From Streptomyces albofaciens JCM 4342 (GTDB lineage Bacteria; Actinomycetota; Actinomycetes; Streptomycetales; Streptomycetaceae): DNA of 64,000 nt. The DNA lies in assembly GCF_008634025.1 (NCBI RefSeq), contig NZ_PDCM01000001.1, forward strand, positions 986,501-1,050,500, in the 5' to 3' direction. The position numbers and the translations under genes are program-made. Below the pieces are notes generated by a model, which saw nothing but the letters and a program-made list of their open reading frames with translations, ran no database searches and was not told the origin of the DNA. Of this stretch, positions 33,215 to 42,167 are shown in pieces (position 1 is the stretch's first letter; each line of letters starts with the position of its first letter).

Positions 33215-35425
33215 GTGGCTACATTCCTCTACAAACTCGGACGGTTCGCCTTCCGGCGACGCCGCTTCGTCGCCCTCATATGGGTGGCGCTGCTGGCCGT
33301 CGCCGGTATCGGCGCCGCCACCGCCTCCTCGCCCGCGGCCGACTCCTTCTCCGTACCGGGTACGGAGTCCCAGAAGGCCTTCGACCTGCTGGGCGAGCGC
33401 TTCCCCGGCAGCAAGGCGGACGGCGCGACCGCGCGCGTGGTCTTCAAGGCGCCGGACGGGCAGCAGGTGACCGCGCCCGCGCAGAAGCAGGCCGTCGAGA
33501 AGGTCGTCGGCGAGCTGAAGTCCTCGTCGTCGCAGGTCGCCTCGGTCTCCGACCCGTACCTGGCCAAGGGCGTGGCCAAGGACGGCAGGACGGCCTACGC
33601 GCAGGTCACCTACAAGGTCTCCGGCTTCGAGCTGAAGGACGACGCGCGCGACGCGCTCAAGGACGCGGCCCAGCACGGCCGGGACGCCGGGCTGACCGTC
33701 GAGATCGGCGGCAACGCGCTCCAGGCGATGCCGGAGACCGGCGCCACCGAGGTCATCGGCATCGTCATCTCCGCCGTCGTCCTCGTCATCACCTTCGGCG
33801 CGCTGATCGCCGCCGGCCTGCCGCTGCTGACCGCGCTGATCGGGGTGGGCATCGGCGTCTCGTCCATCACCGCGCTCGGCAGCGTCCTGGACCTGTCCAG
33901 CACGACGTCCACGCTCGCCATGATGATCGGCCTCGCCGTCGGCATCGACTACGCGCTGTTCATCGTCTCCCGCTACCGCTCCGAACTGGCCGAGGGCCGC
34001 GAGCGCGAGGAGGCGGCCGGGCGCGCGGTGGGCACCGCCGGGTCCGCGGTGGTCTTCGCCGGGCTGACCGTCGTCATCGCCCTGGTGGGCCTGTCGGTGG
34101 TCAACATCCCGATGCTCACCAAGATGGGCATCGCGGCGGCCGGCACGGTCGTCATCGCCGTCCTGGTCGCGCTCACCCTCATCCCCGCGCTGCTGGGCTT
34201 CGCGGGCAAGCGGGTGCTGAGCCGCAAGGCCCGCAAGGGCAACGCCGCCGCGAGCGAGGCCGACGGCGGCAAGCCGAACATGGGCACCCGCTGGGCGCGG
34301 TTCGTGCTGCGGCGGCCGGTCGCCGTGCTGCTGGCCGGTGTCGTCGGCCTGGGCGTGATCGCCGTACCCGCGAGCTCGCTGGAGATGGGCCTGCCGGACG
34401 ACGGCGCGCAGCCCACCAGCACCACCCAGCGCAAGGCGTACGACCTGCTCTCCGACGGCTTCGGGCCGGGCTTCAACGGCCCGCTGATGCTGGTCGTGGA
34501 CGGCCGGGGCGGCAAGGACCCGAAGGCCGCGGCGGCACAGGTGGCCGGCACCGTCGCCAAGCTGGACGGCGTCGCGGCCGTCACCCCGCCGACCTTCAAC
34601 CAGGCCGGGGACACCGCGATGCTCAGCGTCGTACCGAAGTCCAAGCCGAGCAGCACCGAGACCGAGGACCTGGTCCACGAGATCCGCGGCAAGGCGGGCG
34701 ACGCGGCGCGGGACGCGGACGCGCGGGCGCTGGTCACCGGCACCACCGCGATGAACATCGACGTGTCGGAGAAGCTCAACGACGCGCTGCTGCCCTACCT
34801 GGCCTTGGTGGTCGGCCTGGCCTTCCTGCTCCTGATGGTCGTCTTCCGCTCGGTGCTGGTGCCCCTGAAGGCCGCGCTCGGCTTCCTGCTCTCGGTCGTC
34901 GCGGCGCTCGGCGCGGTGGTCGCGGTCTTCCAGTGGGGCTGGCTGTCCGGCCTGTTCGGCGTCGATCAGACCGGCCCGGTCATGAGCATGATGCCGATCT
35001 TCATGGTGGGCGTGGTCTTCGGCCTCGCCATGGACTACGAGGTCTTCCTCGTCACGCGGATGCGCGAGGCGTTCGTCCACGGGGAGCGGCCGGGCCAGGC
35101 GGTCGTCACCGGCTTCCGGCACGGCGCGCGGGTGGTCACCGCCGCCGCGGTCATCATGATCTCGGTCTTCGCGGGCTTCATCGGCTCCTCCGAGTCCATG
35201 ATCAAGATGATTGGCTTCGGGCTCGCGGTCGCGGTCTTCTTCGACGCGTTCGTGGTCCGGATGGCCATCGTCCCCGCCGTCCTCGCGCTCCTCGGCCGCG
35301 CCGCGTGGTGGCTGCCCAAGTGGCTCCAGCGGGCACTGCCCGACGTGGACGTGGAGGGCGAACAGCTCCAGAAGCACCTGGCCCCCGAGCCGGCCGAAGA
35401 GCGGCCGGAACCCGTCAAGGTGTGA
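33215..35425 (+). CDS. MMPL-family (RND-type) membrane transporter
   Basis: The 736-residue protein has two homologous halves, each with one helix, a large extracytoplasmic loop and a block of five or six helices. The family motifs are GLAVGIDYALFIVSRYR and FGLAMDYEVFLVTRMRE, where the DY pairs carry protons. The N-terminus reads FLYKLGRFAFRRR. Actinobacterial members export lipids or drugs. The TetR gene upstream suggests an inducible efflux pump. The start is GTG with GGGAG upstream. Confidence 0.94.
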   Translation: MATFLYKLGRFAFRRRRFVALIWVALLAVAGIGAATASSPAADSFSVPGTESQKAFDLLGERFPGSKADGATARVVFKAPDGQQVTAPAQKQAVEKVVGELKSSSSQVASVSDPYLAKGVAKDGRTAYAQVTYKVSGFELKDDARDALKDAAQHGRDAGLTVEIGGNALQAMPETGATEVIGIVISAVVLVITFGALIAAGLPLLTALIGVGIGVSSITALGSVLDLSSTTSTLAMMIGLAVGIDYALFIVSRYRSELAEGREREEAAGRAVGTAGSAVVFAGLTVVIALVGLSVVNIPMLTKMGIAAAGTVVIAVLVALTLIPALLGFAGKRVLSRKARKGNAAASEADGGKPNMGTRWARFVLRRPVAVLLAGVVGLGVIAVPASSLEMGLPDDGAQPTSTTQRKAYDLLSDGFGPGFNGPLMLVVDGRGGKDPKAAAAQVAGTVAKLDGVAAVTPPTFNQAGDTAMLSVVPKSKPSSTETEDLVHEIRGKAGDAARDADARALVTGTTAMNIDVSEKLNDALLPYLALVVGLAFLLLMVVFRSVLVPLKAALGFLLSVVAALGAVVAVFQWGWLSGLFGVDQTGPVMSMMPIFMVGVVFGLAMDYEVFLVTRMREAFVHGERPGQAVVTGFRHGARVVTAAAVIMISVFAGFIGSSESMIKMIGFGLAVAVFFDAFVVRMAIVPAVLALLGRAAWWLPKWLQRALPDVDVEGEQLQKHLAPEPAEERPEPVKV

Positions 35426-35505
35426 TCCGCTCCGGGGCGGCCGTGTGAGCGGCGCGGCCGGCCCGGCCGGCGCCGCCCCGTGGGGACGGGGAGCGGCGCG
35501 CGACG

Positions 35506-35556
35506 CACGGCCCGGCGACGGGTCCCGTACGGTACGGGGCCGGTCGCCGGGCCGTG
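35506..35556. terminator. Extended bidirectional hairpin
   Basis: A 14-bp perfect outer stem (35506-35519 with 35543-35556) and an inner seven-base stem (CCCGTAC with GTACGGG) lie between the converging MMPL and serine hydrolase genes. Confidence 0.8.
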
Positions 35557-35570
35557 CCGCTTCCCCGGGC

Positions 35571-36770
35571 TCAGGGGGTCCGGCCGGTCAGCCCCGGCGC
35601 CGCGTACACCGCCTCGACCAGCGCCAGGTTGCGGGTGTCGTCGCCCGTCGTGCCGCCCCCGAACCTGTTCATCACATACGCGTACGCCAGCCGGTTCTCC
35701 AGGTCGGCGAAGGCGAGCGAGCCGCCCGCGCCGCCATGGCCGAAGGCCGCCCGGTTCGGGCCGAAGAAGCCGGACGTGTTGAGCATGTAGCCGCCGGCCC
35801 AGGCGAACGGCAAGGAGGAACCCGGCGCTAACGCGCCGAGCACCAGGTCGGTTTCGCCGGGGCGGCTCTGCCGCGCCCGCAGGGACGCGAGGGTGCCGGG
35901 GCCGACCAGCTCGCCGTCGGCCAGCGCGCGGTAGACCGCCGCCAGGCCGCGCGCGGTCGCGTTCCCGTTGGCGGCGGGGATCTCGGCCGAGCGGCACGCG
36001 GCGCTGTTCACATCGCCCGTGGGCAGATGGCGCATGGCCAGCGCCAGCGGGGCGAACGGGTGGGCGTCCAGGGACCGGATGGTCCCGTCCGGCACCCCGG
36101 GGAACGCGCTGCCGAGGGTGCCGTCGCCGTCCGGGCCGATCAGCTGGGCGCAGCGGTGGTGCTCGGTGGCGGGCGTGCCGATGTACAGGTCGGCGCCGAG
36201 CGGTTCGGTGATCTCCGTACGCAGGAACGTGCCGAGCGAGAGCCCGGTGATCCGCCGCACCACCTCGCCCACCAGGAACCCGAAGCTGACGACGTGATAG
36301 CCCTGGGCCGTGCCCGGCTCCCACCACGGCTCGGTGGCGGCGAGCACCGCGCAGGTCTTCTCCCAGTCGTGGACGTCCTCCGGCGTCAGACGCTCCCGCG
36401 GCCCGATGAGACCGGCGCGGTGCGAGAGCAGCCAGCGCACCGGCAGGTCACCCTTGCCGGCCTGCGCGAACTCCGGCCAGTAGCGGGAGACCGGCGCGTC
36501 CAGGTCCAGTTCGCCGCGGTCGGCGAGCAGATGGGCGCACAGGGCGGTCATGCCCTTGCTCGTCGAGTACACGTTGACCAGCGTGTCACGCTCCCACGGC
36601 CGGGTGCGGTCGGCGTCCGCGTGCCCGCCCCACAGATCGACCACCGTCTCGCCGTCCACGGCCACCGCGAGCGCCGCACCCACCTCGCCGCGCTCGGCGA
36701 AGTTGCGCGCGAACTCCTCCCGCACGTTCTCGAACTCGGGGGCACAGGTGCCTTGAACGGTGGGCGTCAC
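35571..36770 (-). CDS. Beta-lactamase-like serine hydrolase (class C / esterase EstB type)
   Basis: The GTG at 36770 is nine bases from GAGGAG and gives 399 residues. A GTG six bases earlier is too close to that site. The SxxK nucleophile motif is STSK in VYSTSKGMTA, and LLSHRAGLIGP and GHGGAGGSLAFAD are further family blocks. No signal peptide is seen. Members are DD-peptidase-like esterases with varied substrates. A second gene of the same type lies at 42168 (shared LLSHRAGL, YWPEF and LAFAD), so the two are paralogues about 6 kb apart. Confidence 0.92.
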   Translation of the reverse strand: MTPTVQGTCAPEFENVREEFARNFAERGEVGAALAVAVDGETVVDLWGGHADADRTRPWERDTLVNVYSTSKGMTALCAHLLADRGELDLDAPVSRYWPEFAQAGKGDLPVRWLLSHRAGLIGPRERLTPEDVHDWEKTCAVLAATEPWWEPGTAQGYHVVSFGFLVGEVVRRITGLSLGTFLRTEITEPLGADLYIGTPATEHHRCAQLIGPDGDGTLGSAFPGVPDGTIRSLDAHPFAPLALAMRHLPTGDVNSAACRSAEIPAANGNATARGLAAVYRALADGELVGPGTLASLRARQSRPGETDLVLGALAPGSSLPFAWAGGYMLNTSGFFGPNRAAFGHGGAGGSLAFADLENRLAYAYVMNRFGGGTTGDDTRNLALVEAVYAAPGLTGRTP

Positions 36771-36901
36771 GGTCACCGACTCCTCACACGGGCGGGATGG
36801 GTGCCTGGGCAACCTAACTCCGGGCGCCGGCCCGGTCCAGAGCCCGCCCAGGCCGGCCCCGTACCGTCGCGTACGTGCTGTCCGGCGCCTGCCGGGGCAC
36901 G

Positions 36902-37015
36902 TCAGGGGCGGAGCCCGAGCACCTGGGACGGGTCCTTGAACGCGATCAAGGTTCCGGGCTTCTGTTCGCGGTAAGCGGGGTCCGTCACGTTGGTGAAGAG
37001 GTAGTGCGCGGTTGG
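36902..37015 (-). pseudogene. Possible gene remnant after the MFS stop codon
   Basis: Immediately after the MFS TGA, in the same frame, 37 codons stay open to a second TGA and read PTAHYLFTNVTDPAYREQKP, then GTLIAFKDPSQVLGLRP. The composition is more like a real protein C-terminus than random high-GC sequence. It may be the tail of a deleted gene or chance. No start codon with a ribosome site is present. Confidence 0.35.
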
Positions 37016-39058
37016 TCAAACCGCCGTCCGCTCCCGGTGCGAGGAGTCCTCGTCCAGCAGCCGCGCCGCCATGTTGTCCAGCGCGCGGGCCAGGCGGGCG
37101 CGGTCCTCGGGGTCCTCGGCGGTCCAGCCCTCCAGGCGGTCGTCCAGCCAGCCGCGCCAGGCGACGATCAGCCGGTCGATCTCGGTGCGGCCCGCCTCGG
37201 TCGGTACCAGCCGGCCGTCGTCCTGGCGCGCGTACCCGGCGGCGACTACGCGCGTGAAGATGGGCTCCAGGACCTCCTCCGGCATGCGGTGGGCCCGGGC
37301 GACGGCGGCGAGCGAGGTCTCGCCGTGGATGCGCGTACGCCAGTGGATCTGGCCCAGCGCCCACGCCTGCCCGGGCGTGATCGGGCTGCCGGACGCGGCC
37401 AGCACCTCCAGGCTCACCGGCCCCTCCGCCTTGCGCATCACCCGGGCCACCGCACGCTCCAGCTGCTGGTCGGAGTCGGTGGAGTCGGGTGCCGCGAAGC
37501 CCTCGCCCAGGTCGCCGGCGGCCGCCCGCGCGCTGTCCCGCAGCGGCACCTCCTTGAGGAACCACGCCACCAGGAACCCGGCCAGCGCGACCGGCACCAC
37601 CCACTGGAAGACATGGTTGACGGTGTCCGCGTAAGCGTCGATCACGGGCCTGGCCTGCGCGTCGGGCAGCCGGTGCAGGGCCTGGGGACTCGCGGCGGCT
37701 TCCGGCGGCACGCCCGGGGACCTCGCCAGGGCCGCCTTCAGGTTGGGTTCGAGACGGTTGCTGTAGAGGGTGCCGAAGACGGCGGTGCCGAAGGAGGAGC
37801 CGAGGGTACGGAAGAAGGTCACGCCGGAGGTCGCCGAGCCCAGCTCGTGGTAGTTGACCGTGTTCTGCACGGCGATCGTCAGGACCTGCATGGCCAGGCC
37901 GATGCCGAGGCCGAGCACGAACATGTAGAGCGACTCCAGCCACACGCCGGTGTCCGCGCCCATGGTGGACATCAGATACAGGCCGAGGCACATCACGCCC
38001 GTACCGATGACGGGGAAGACGCGGTAGCGGCCGGTGCGGCTGACGACGACGCCGGAGAGCATCGAGGTGCCCAGCAGCCCGGCGACCATCGGCAGCGTCC
38101 GCACGCCCGACATGGTCGCCGAGACGCCGTCCACGAACTGGAGGTACGTCGGCAGGTACGTCATCGCGCCGAGCATCGCGAAGCCGACGATGAAGCTGAG
38201 CACCGAGCAGACGGTGAAGACCGGGTTGCGGAACAGGTGCATGGGGAGCATGGGCTCCTTGGCCCGCAGCTCCACGAACACGAACGCCGCCAGCAGCACC
38301 GCCGAGCCCGCGAACAGGCCGATGATCACGGCCGAGCCCCAGGCGTACTCGTTGCCGCCCCACTCCAGGCCGAGGACCAGCCCGGAGGCGCCCAGCGCGA
38401 CCAGCACGATGCCGAGGTAGTCGATCAGCGGACGTACGGCGGACCGGACGGCCGGGATCGTGCGGGCCGCCATGACGACCATGACGATCGCGATGGGGAT
38501 GTTGACGTAGAAGCACCAGCGCCAGGACGCGTGGTCGGTGAACAGACCGCCCAGCGTGGGCCCGACGACCGTGGTCACGCCGAAGACGGCGCCCAGCGCG
38601 CCCTGGTACTTGCCGCGCTCGCGCAGCGGGATGACGTCGGCGATCAGCGCCATCGCGGTGACCATCAGCCCACCGCCGCCGACGCCCTGCACGGCGCGGG
38701 CGACGACCAGCATCAGCATCGAGGTGGAGGCGCCGGCCAGGACGGAGCCGCCGACGAAGACCACCGCGCTCACCTGGAAGATGATCTTCCGGCCGAAGAG
38801 GTCGCCGAACTTGCCGACCAGCACCGTCGAGACGGTCTCCGCCAGCAGGTACGCCGTCACCACCCACGCCATGTGCCCGCCGCCGCCCAGATCGGCCACG
38901 ATCGTGGGCAGCGCGGTGGACACGATCGTCTGGTCGAGCGCGGCCAGCAGCATGCCGAGCACGATCGTGGTGAAGACGAGGTTGGTACGGCGGCGGCCGA
39001 GCGCGGGCGGGGCGCTGCGCGCTTCGGGGGCGGGGGCGTGCCCGGCGGCCGTGGTCAT
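37016..39058 (-). CDS. DHA2-type MFS drug exporter with C-terminal winged-helix domain
   Basis: At 680 residues it is longer than usual 14-helix exporters (about 500). Residues about 20-510 are the transporter, with LDQTIVSTALPTI (motif D1-like), GKFGDLFGRKII (motif A) and a proton-site motif C region (VFGVTTVVGPTLGGL). Residues about 550-670 look like a MarR-type winged helix: LERAVARVMRKAEGPVSLEV, PEEVLEPIFTRVVAAGYARQ, then DDGRLVPTEAGRTEID. The start ATG (39058) has only a weak ribosome site. The cytosolic tail may gate the pump or bind ligand or DNA, which is unproven. Confidence 0.9.
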   Translation of the reverse strand: MTTAAGHAPAPEARSAPPALGRRRTNLVFTTIVLGMLLAALDQTIVSTALPTIVADLGGGGHMAWVVTAYLLAETVSTVLVGKFGDLFGRKIIFQVSAVVFVGGSVLAGASTSMLMLVVARAVQGVGGGGLMVTAMALIADVIPLRERGKYQGALGAVFGVTTVVGPTLGGLFTDHASWRWCFYVNIPIAIVMVVMAARTIPAVRSAVRPLIDYLGIVLVALGASGLVLGLEWGGNEYAWGSAVIIGLFAGSAVLLAAFVFVELRAKEPMLPMHLFRNPVFTVCSVLSFIVGFAMLGAMTYLPTYLQFVDGVSATMSGVRTLPMVAGLLGTSMLSGVVVSRTGRYRVFPVIGTGVMCLGLYLMSTMGADTGVWLESLYMFVLGLGIGLAMQVLTIAVQNTVNYHELGSATSGVTFFRTLGSSFGTAVFGTLYSNRLEPNLKAALARSPGVPPEAAASPQALHRLPDAQARPVIDAYADTVNHVFQWVVPVALAGFLVAWFLKEVPLRDSARAAAGDLGEGFAAPDSTDSDQQLERAVARVMRKAEGPVSLEVLAASGSPITPGQAWALGQIHWRTRIHGETSLAAVARAHRMPEEVLEPIFTRVVAAGYARQDDGRLVPTEAGRTEIDRLIVAWRGWLDDRLEGWTAEDPEDRARLARALDNMAARLLDEDSSHRERTAV

Positions 39059-39148
39059 GCGTCCAAGCCTTTGCGCCAATGGCCCGCTTCGCCACCTTTT
39101 GCTGCCGCGGGGGTGACGTGCCGTCGCCCTTTCGCGGCCCGTGGGCTC

Positions 39149-39165
39149 TTGCGACCCGTTTGCAG
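39149..39165 (+). promoter_or_regulatory. Nur-box-like sequence upstream of the metal importer
   Basis: TTGCGA-CCCGT-TTGCAG matches the Streptomyces Nur consensus tgCaa-N5-ttgCA with one mismatch. TTGCGA could also serve as -35, with CACGAT (39172-39177) as -10 after 17 bp. A nickel-responsive repressor here would argue for nickel rather than cobalt as substrate. Confidence 0.5.
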
Positions 39166-39208
39166 TACGTCCACGATGAGAGGACTGCGCGGCTGAGCGG
39201 AGACCCTG

Positions 39209-40360
39209 ATGCACGTACCCGACGGATTCATCGACGCCCCCGTTTCGGCCGCCGCCGGTGTCCTCGCCGCCGCCGCCGTCGCGGTCAGCCTGCGCGGCGC
39301 CCGCCGCGAACTGGGCGGCACCGGCCCGGACACCGGACTCGGCGCCGAGCGCACCGCGCCGCTCGCCGGGCTGGTCGCCGCCTTCATCTTCGCCGTGCAG
39401 ATGCTCAACTTCCCCGTCGCCGCCGGGACCAGCGGACACCTGCTCGGCGGCGCGCTGGCCGCGATCCTCGTCGGCCCGTACACCGGCGTGCTGTGCGTAT
39501 CCGTCATCCTGCTCATGCAAAGCGTGCTCTTCGCCGACGGCGGGCTGACCGCGCTGGGCGTGAACATCACCGACATGGCGGTGGTGACCGTCCTCGTCGC
39601 GTACGGGATCTTCCGCGGCCTGGTCACGGTGCTGCCGCGCGGACGCCGCTCGGTCACGGCCGCGGCCTTCGTGGCCGCGGCCGTCTCCGTACCGGCCGCC
39701 GCCGTCGCCTTCACCGGCCTGTACGCGCTGGGCGGCACCACCGACGTACCGATCGGCACCGTCTTCGCGGCCATGACCGGCGTGCACATCCTCATCGGCC
39801 TCGGTGAGGCCGCCATCACCGCGCTCACCGTCGGCGCGGTCCTCGCCGTGCGCCCCGACCTCGTGTACGGGGCGCGCGGGTCGGCCAAGCCGCTCGAACT
39901 GCGGGCCTCTCCCTTGGCCGGGGCCGCGGCGGGAGCGCGGGCGGGGGAGCGGGAGCCGGAACCGGCGGAGCCGGCGCGGCCCGTCGCCGCCCGGCGCTCC
40001 ACCCGGCGCGTCTGGCTGGCCGGGGTCGCCGCCGCGCTCGTCTGCGCGGGCGGCGTCAGCTACTACGCCTCCACCAGCCCGGACGGCCTGGAGAAGGTCG
40101 CCCAGGACCAGGGCATGGACGCCAAGGCCGAGGAACACGCGGCCAAGGACTCGCCGCTGGCCGACTACAGCGTCAGGGACATCGCGGACCCGCGGATCTC
40201 AGGCGGGCTCGCCGGGGTGATCGGAGTGGGCGCGACGCTCGCCGTCGGCACCGGGGTCTTCGTCGTCGTACGGCGGCGCCGGGCCTCCGCGCGGGACACC
40301 GCCGTCGCGGAAGCCGCCGGGGACGCCACGCCCCCGCGCCACTCCCCGGAATCGGCCTGA
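39209..40360 (+). CDS. cbiM: Fused CbiM-CbiN substrate-capture component of an ECF-type cobalt/nickel importer
   Basis: The 383-residue protein begins MHVPDGFIDAP, where His2 and the free N-terminus form the metal site of CbiM/NikM. It has the MQMLNFPVAAGTSGH-type block (AVQMLNFPVAAGTSGHLLGG) and GVNITDMAV. After about residue 225 a linker leads to a CbiN-like part with two helices (LAGVAAALVCAGGVSYYAST, then a loop, then GGLAGVIGVGATLAVGTGVF). CbiQ and CbiO follow directly. The complex imports Co or Ni ions across the membrane. The Nur-like box upstream suggests nickel. GGAGA precedes the ATG. Confidence 0.93.
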   Translation: MHVPDGFIDAPVSAAAGVLAAAAVAVSLRGARRELGGTGPDTGLGAERTAPLAGLVAAFIFAVQMLNFPVAAGTSGHLLGGALAAILVGPYTGVLCVSVILLMQSVLFADGGLTALGVNITDMAVVTVLVAYGIFRGLVTVLPRGRRSVTAAAFVAAAVSVPAAAVAFTGLYALGGTTDVPIGTVFAAMTGVHILIGLGEAAITALTVGAVLAVRPDLVYGARGSAKPLELRASPLAGAAAGARAGEREPEPAEPARPVAARRSTRRVWLAGVAAALVCAGGVSYYASTSPDGLEKVAQDQGMDAKAEEHAAKDSPLADYSVRDIADPRISGGLAGVIGVGATLAVGTGVFVVVRRRRASARDTAVAEAAGDATPPRHSPESA

Positions 40361-40361
40361 C

Positions 40362-41123
40362 ATGGGTGCCGGGCACGCCCACAAGCTCTACCGGCCCGCG
40401 CACTCGCCGGTGCACGCGCTCCCGCCGCACTGCAAGATCGCGGCGGTGCTGTGCTTCGTCCTGGCCGTCGTCGCCACCCCGCGCACCGCCCTGTGGGCCT
40501 TCGCCCTGTACGCGCTGCTGCTCGCCGCGGTCGCCGCCGCGGCCCGGGTGCCCGCCGGTTTCCTGCTCAAGCGGCTGCTCATCGAGGTGCCGTTCGTGGC
40601 GTTCGCCGTCCTGATGCCGTTCGTCGCCACCGGGCCGCGGGTGCACGTCCTCGGGCTGTCCCTGAGCGAGGCCGGGCTCTGGGGCGCCTGGAACATCCTC
40701 GCCAAGGGCACGCTCGGCGTCGCCGCCTCCGTCCTGCTCGCCGCCACCACCGAACTGCGCGGCCTGCTGCTCGGCCTGCAACGGCTGCGGATGCCGCCGC
40801 TGCTCGTCCAGATCGCCTCCTTCATGATCCGGTACGGCGACGTCATCGCCGACGAGCTGCGGCGGATGCGCATCGCCCGCCTCTCCCGCGGCTTCGAGGC
40901 GCGCGGCGTACGCCACTGGGGCGTCCTCGCGAAGTCCGCCGGCGCCCTGTTCATCCGCTCCTACGAACGCGGCGAACGCGTCCACCTCGCCATGGTCAGC
41001 CGCGGCTACACCGGCACCCTGCCCGTACCGGACGCCGCCGCCGCGACCGCCGCCGAGTGGACGCGCGCCGCCGCCCTGCCCGCCGCCGCCCTCGCCGTAT
41101 GCCTGCTGGGGTGGGCCCTCTGA
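40362..41123 (+). CDS. cbiQ: CbiQ transmembrane component of the ECF importer
   Basis: The start lies one base after the CbiMN stop. The 253-residue membrane protein has the coupling motifs of ECF T-components: two ARG-type short motifs, ELRRMRIARLSRGFEARGVR and GERVHLAMVSRGYTG. These helices dock on the CbiO ATPase. A repeat array starts at its stop codon. Confidence 0.93.
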   Translation: MGAGHAHKLYRPAHSPVHALPPHCKIAAVLCFVLAVVATPRTALWAFALYALLLAAVAAAARVPAGFLLKRLLIEVPFVAFAVLMPFVATGPRVHVLGLSLSEAGLWGAWNILAKGTLGVAASVLLAATTELRGLLLGLQRLRMPPLLVQIASFMIRYGDVIADELRRMRIARLSRGFEARGVRHWGVLAKSAGALFIRSYERGERVHLAMVSRGYTGTLPVPDAAAATAAEWTRAAALPAAALAVCLLGWAL

Positions 41124-41243
41124 CCGGGACCCACCCTCTGGCCGGATTCCCCTCTGGCCACGGAACGCACCCTCTGACCGGCACGCACCCTCTGATCGGC
41201 ACTTCACCCTCTGACCAGGACGGATCCTCTGACTGGGATGGAT
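41116..41243 (+). repeat. Seven ~18-bp tandem repeats spanning the cbiQ stop and cbiO start
   Basis: Units beginning CCCTCTGACCGG start at 41116, 41134, 41150, 41170, 41188, 41207 and 41225 (periods 16-20 bp). The array includes the last cbiQ codons, the whole spacer and the cbiO start codon. It lengthens the cbiQ-cbiO gap to 114 bp and leaves no clear Shine-Dalgarno site for cbiO. Confidence 0.9.
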
Positions 41244-42068
41244 GCTTCGAACAGCCCCGCGACCGCCCGCACCACCGCACCCGCACCGGCGTCTCCCGCG
41301 GCGTCCCCGGCGGCCTCCACGCTCTCCCTGGAGGTCGCCGGGCTCGCCTACGCCTACCCCGACGGCCACCAGGCCCTCTTCGGCGTCGACCTGACCGTGG
41401 CGCGCGGCGAGCGGGTCGCGCTGCTCGGCCCGAACGGCGCCGGGAAGACCACGCTCGTCCTGCACCTGAACGGCATCCTCACGCCCGGCGCCGGCACGGT
41501 CACGGTCGCCGGGCTGCCCGTCGTGCGGCGGCACCTCGCCGAGATCCGCCGCCGGGTCGGCATCGTCTTCCAGGACCCCGACGACCAGCTGTTCATGCCC
41601 ACCGTCCGCGAGGACGTGGCGTTCGGGCCCGCCGCGGCCGGGCTGCGCGGCGCGGAACTGGCGGCGCGGGTCACCGAGGCGCTCGGCCGGGTCGGCATGG
41701 CGGAGTACGCCGACCGCCCGCCGCACCACCTCTCCTTCGGGCAGCGCCGCCGGGTCGCGGTCGCGACCGTGCTCGCGATGCGCCCGGAGACCCTCGTCCT
41801 GGACGAGCCGTCGTCCAACCTCGACCCCGCCTCCCGCCGCGAACTCGCGGACATCCTGCGGGCGTTGGACGTGACGGTGCTGATGGTCACGCACGACCTG
41901 CCGTACGCGCTCGAACTGTGCCCGCGGGCCGTCGTCCTGTCCGGGGGCGTCATCGCCGCCGACGGGCCGACGCGGGAACTGCTGAGCGACGCGGACCTGA
42001 TGGCCGCGCACCGACTCGAACTCCCCTTCGGATTCGACCCGCGCTCTGTGACGATCCCCACGTCCTGA
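41238..42068 (+). CDS. cbiO: CbiO ATPase of the ECF importer
   Basis: The 276-residue protein has Walker A GPNGAGKTT, Q-loop FQDPDDQLF, signature LSFGQRRR, Walker B LVLDEPS and H-loop VTHD. An Ala/Pro/Thr-rich leader of about 28 residues precedes the domain. It drives the CbiMN-CbiQ complex. The start at 41238 lies inside the tandem repeat array and has no good ribosome site, so translation may depend on coupling or be weak. Confidence 0.93.
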   Translation: MDASNSPATARTTAPAPASPAASPAASTLSLEVAGLAYAYPDGHQALFGVDLTVARGERVALLGPNGAGKTTLVLHLNGILTPGAGTVTVAGLPVVRRHLAEIRRRVGIVFQDPDDQLFMPTVREDVAFGPAAAGLRGAELAARVTEALGRVGMAEYADRPPHHLSFGQRRRVAVATVLAMRPETLVLDEPSSNLDPASRRELADILRALDVTVLMVTHDLPYALELCPRAVVLSGGVIAADGPTRELLSDADLMAAHRLELPFGFDPRSVTIPTS

Positions 42069-42167
42069 GGGGGCCTGAGGTCACCCCTGGTCACCGCGTT
42101 CGCCGACGCCCCTGGTCACCAGCACTGATCCGCGCGTTGCACCATTGATAGGTCACAAACGCGACGG

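Noticed and set aside
39059..39208. Cobalamin riboswitch upstream of cbiM
   Set aside because: The 150-bp leader is too short and lacks a recognisable B12 box.
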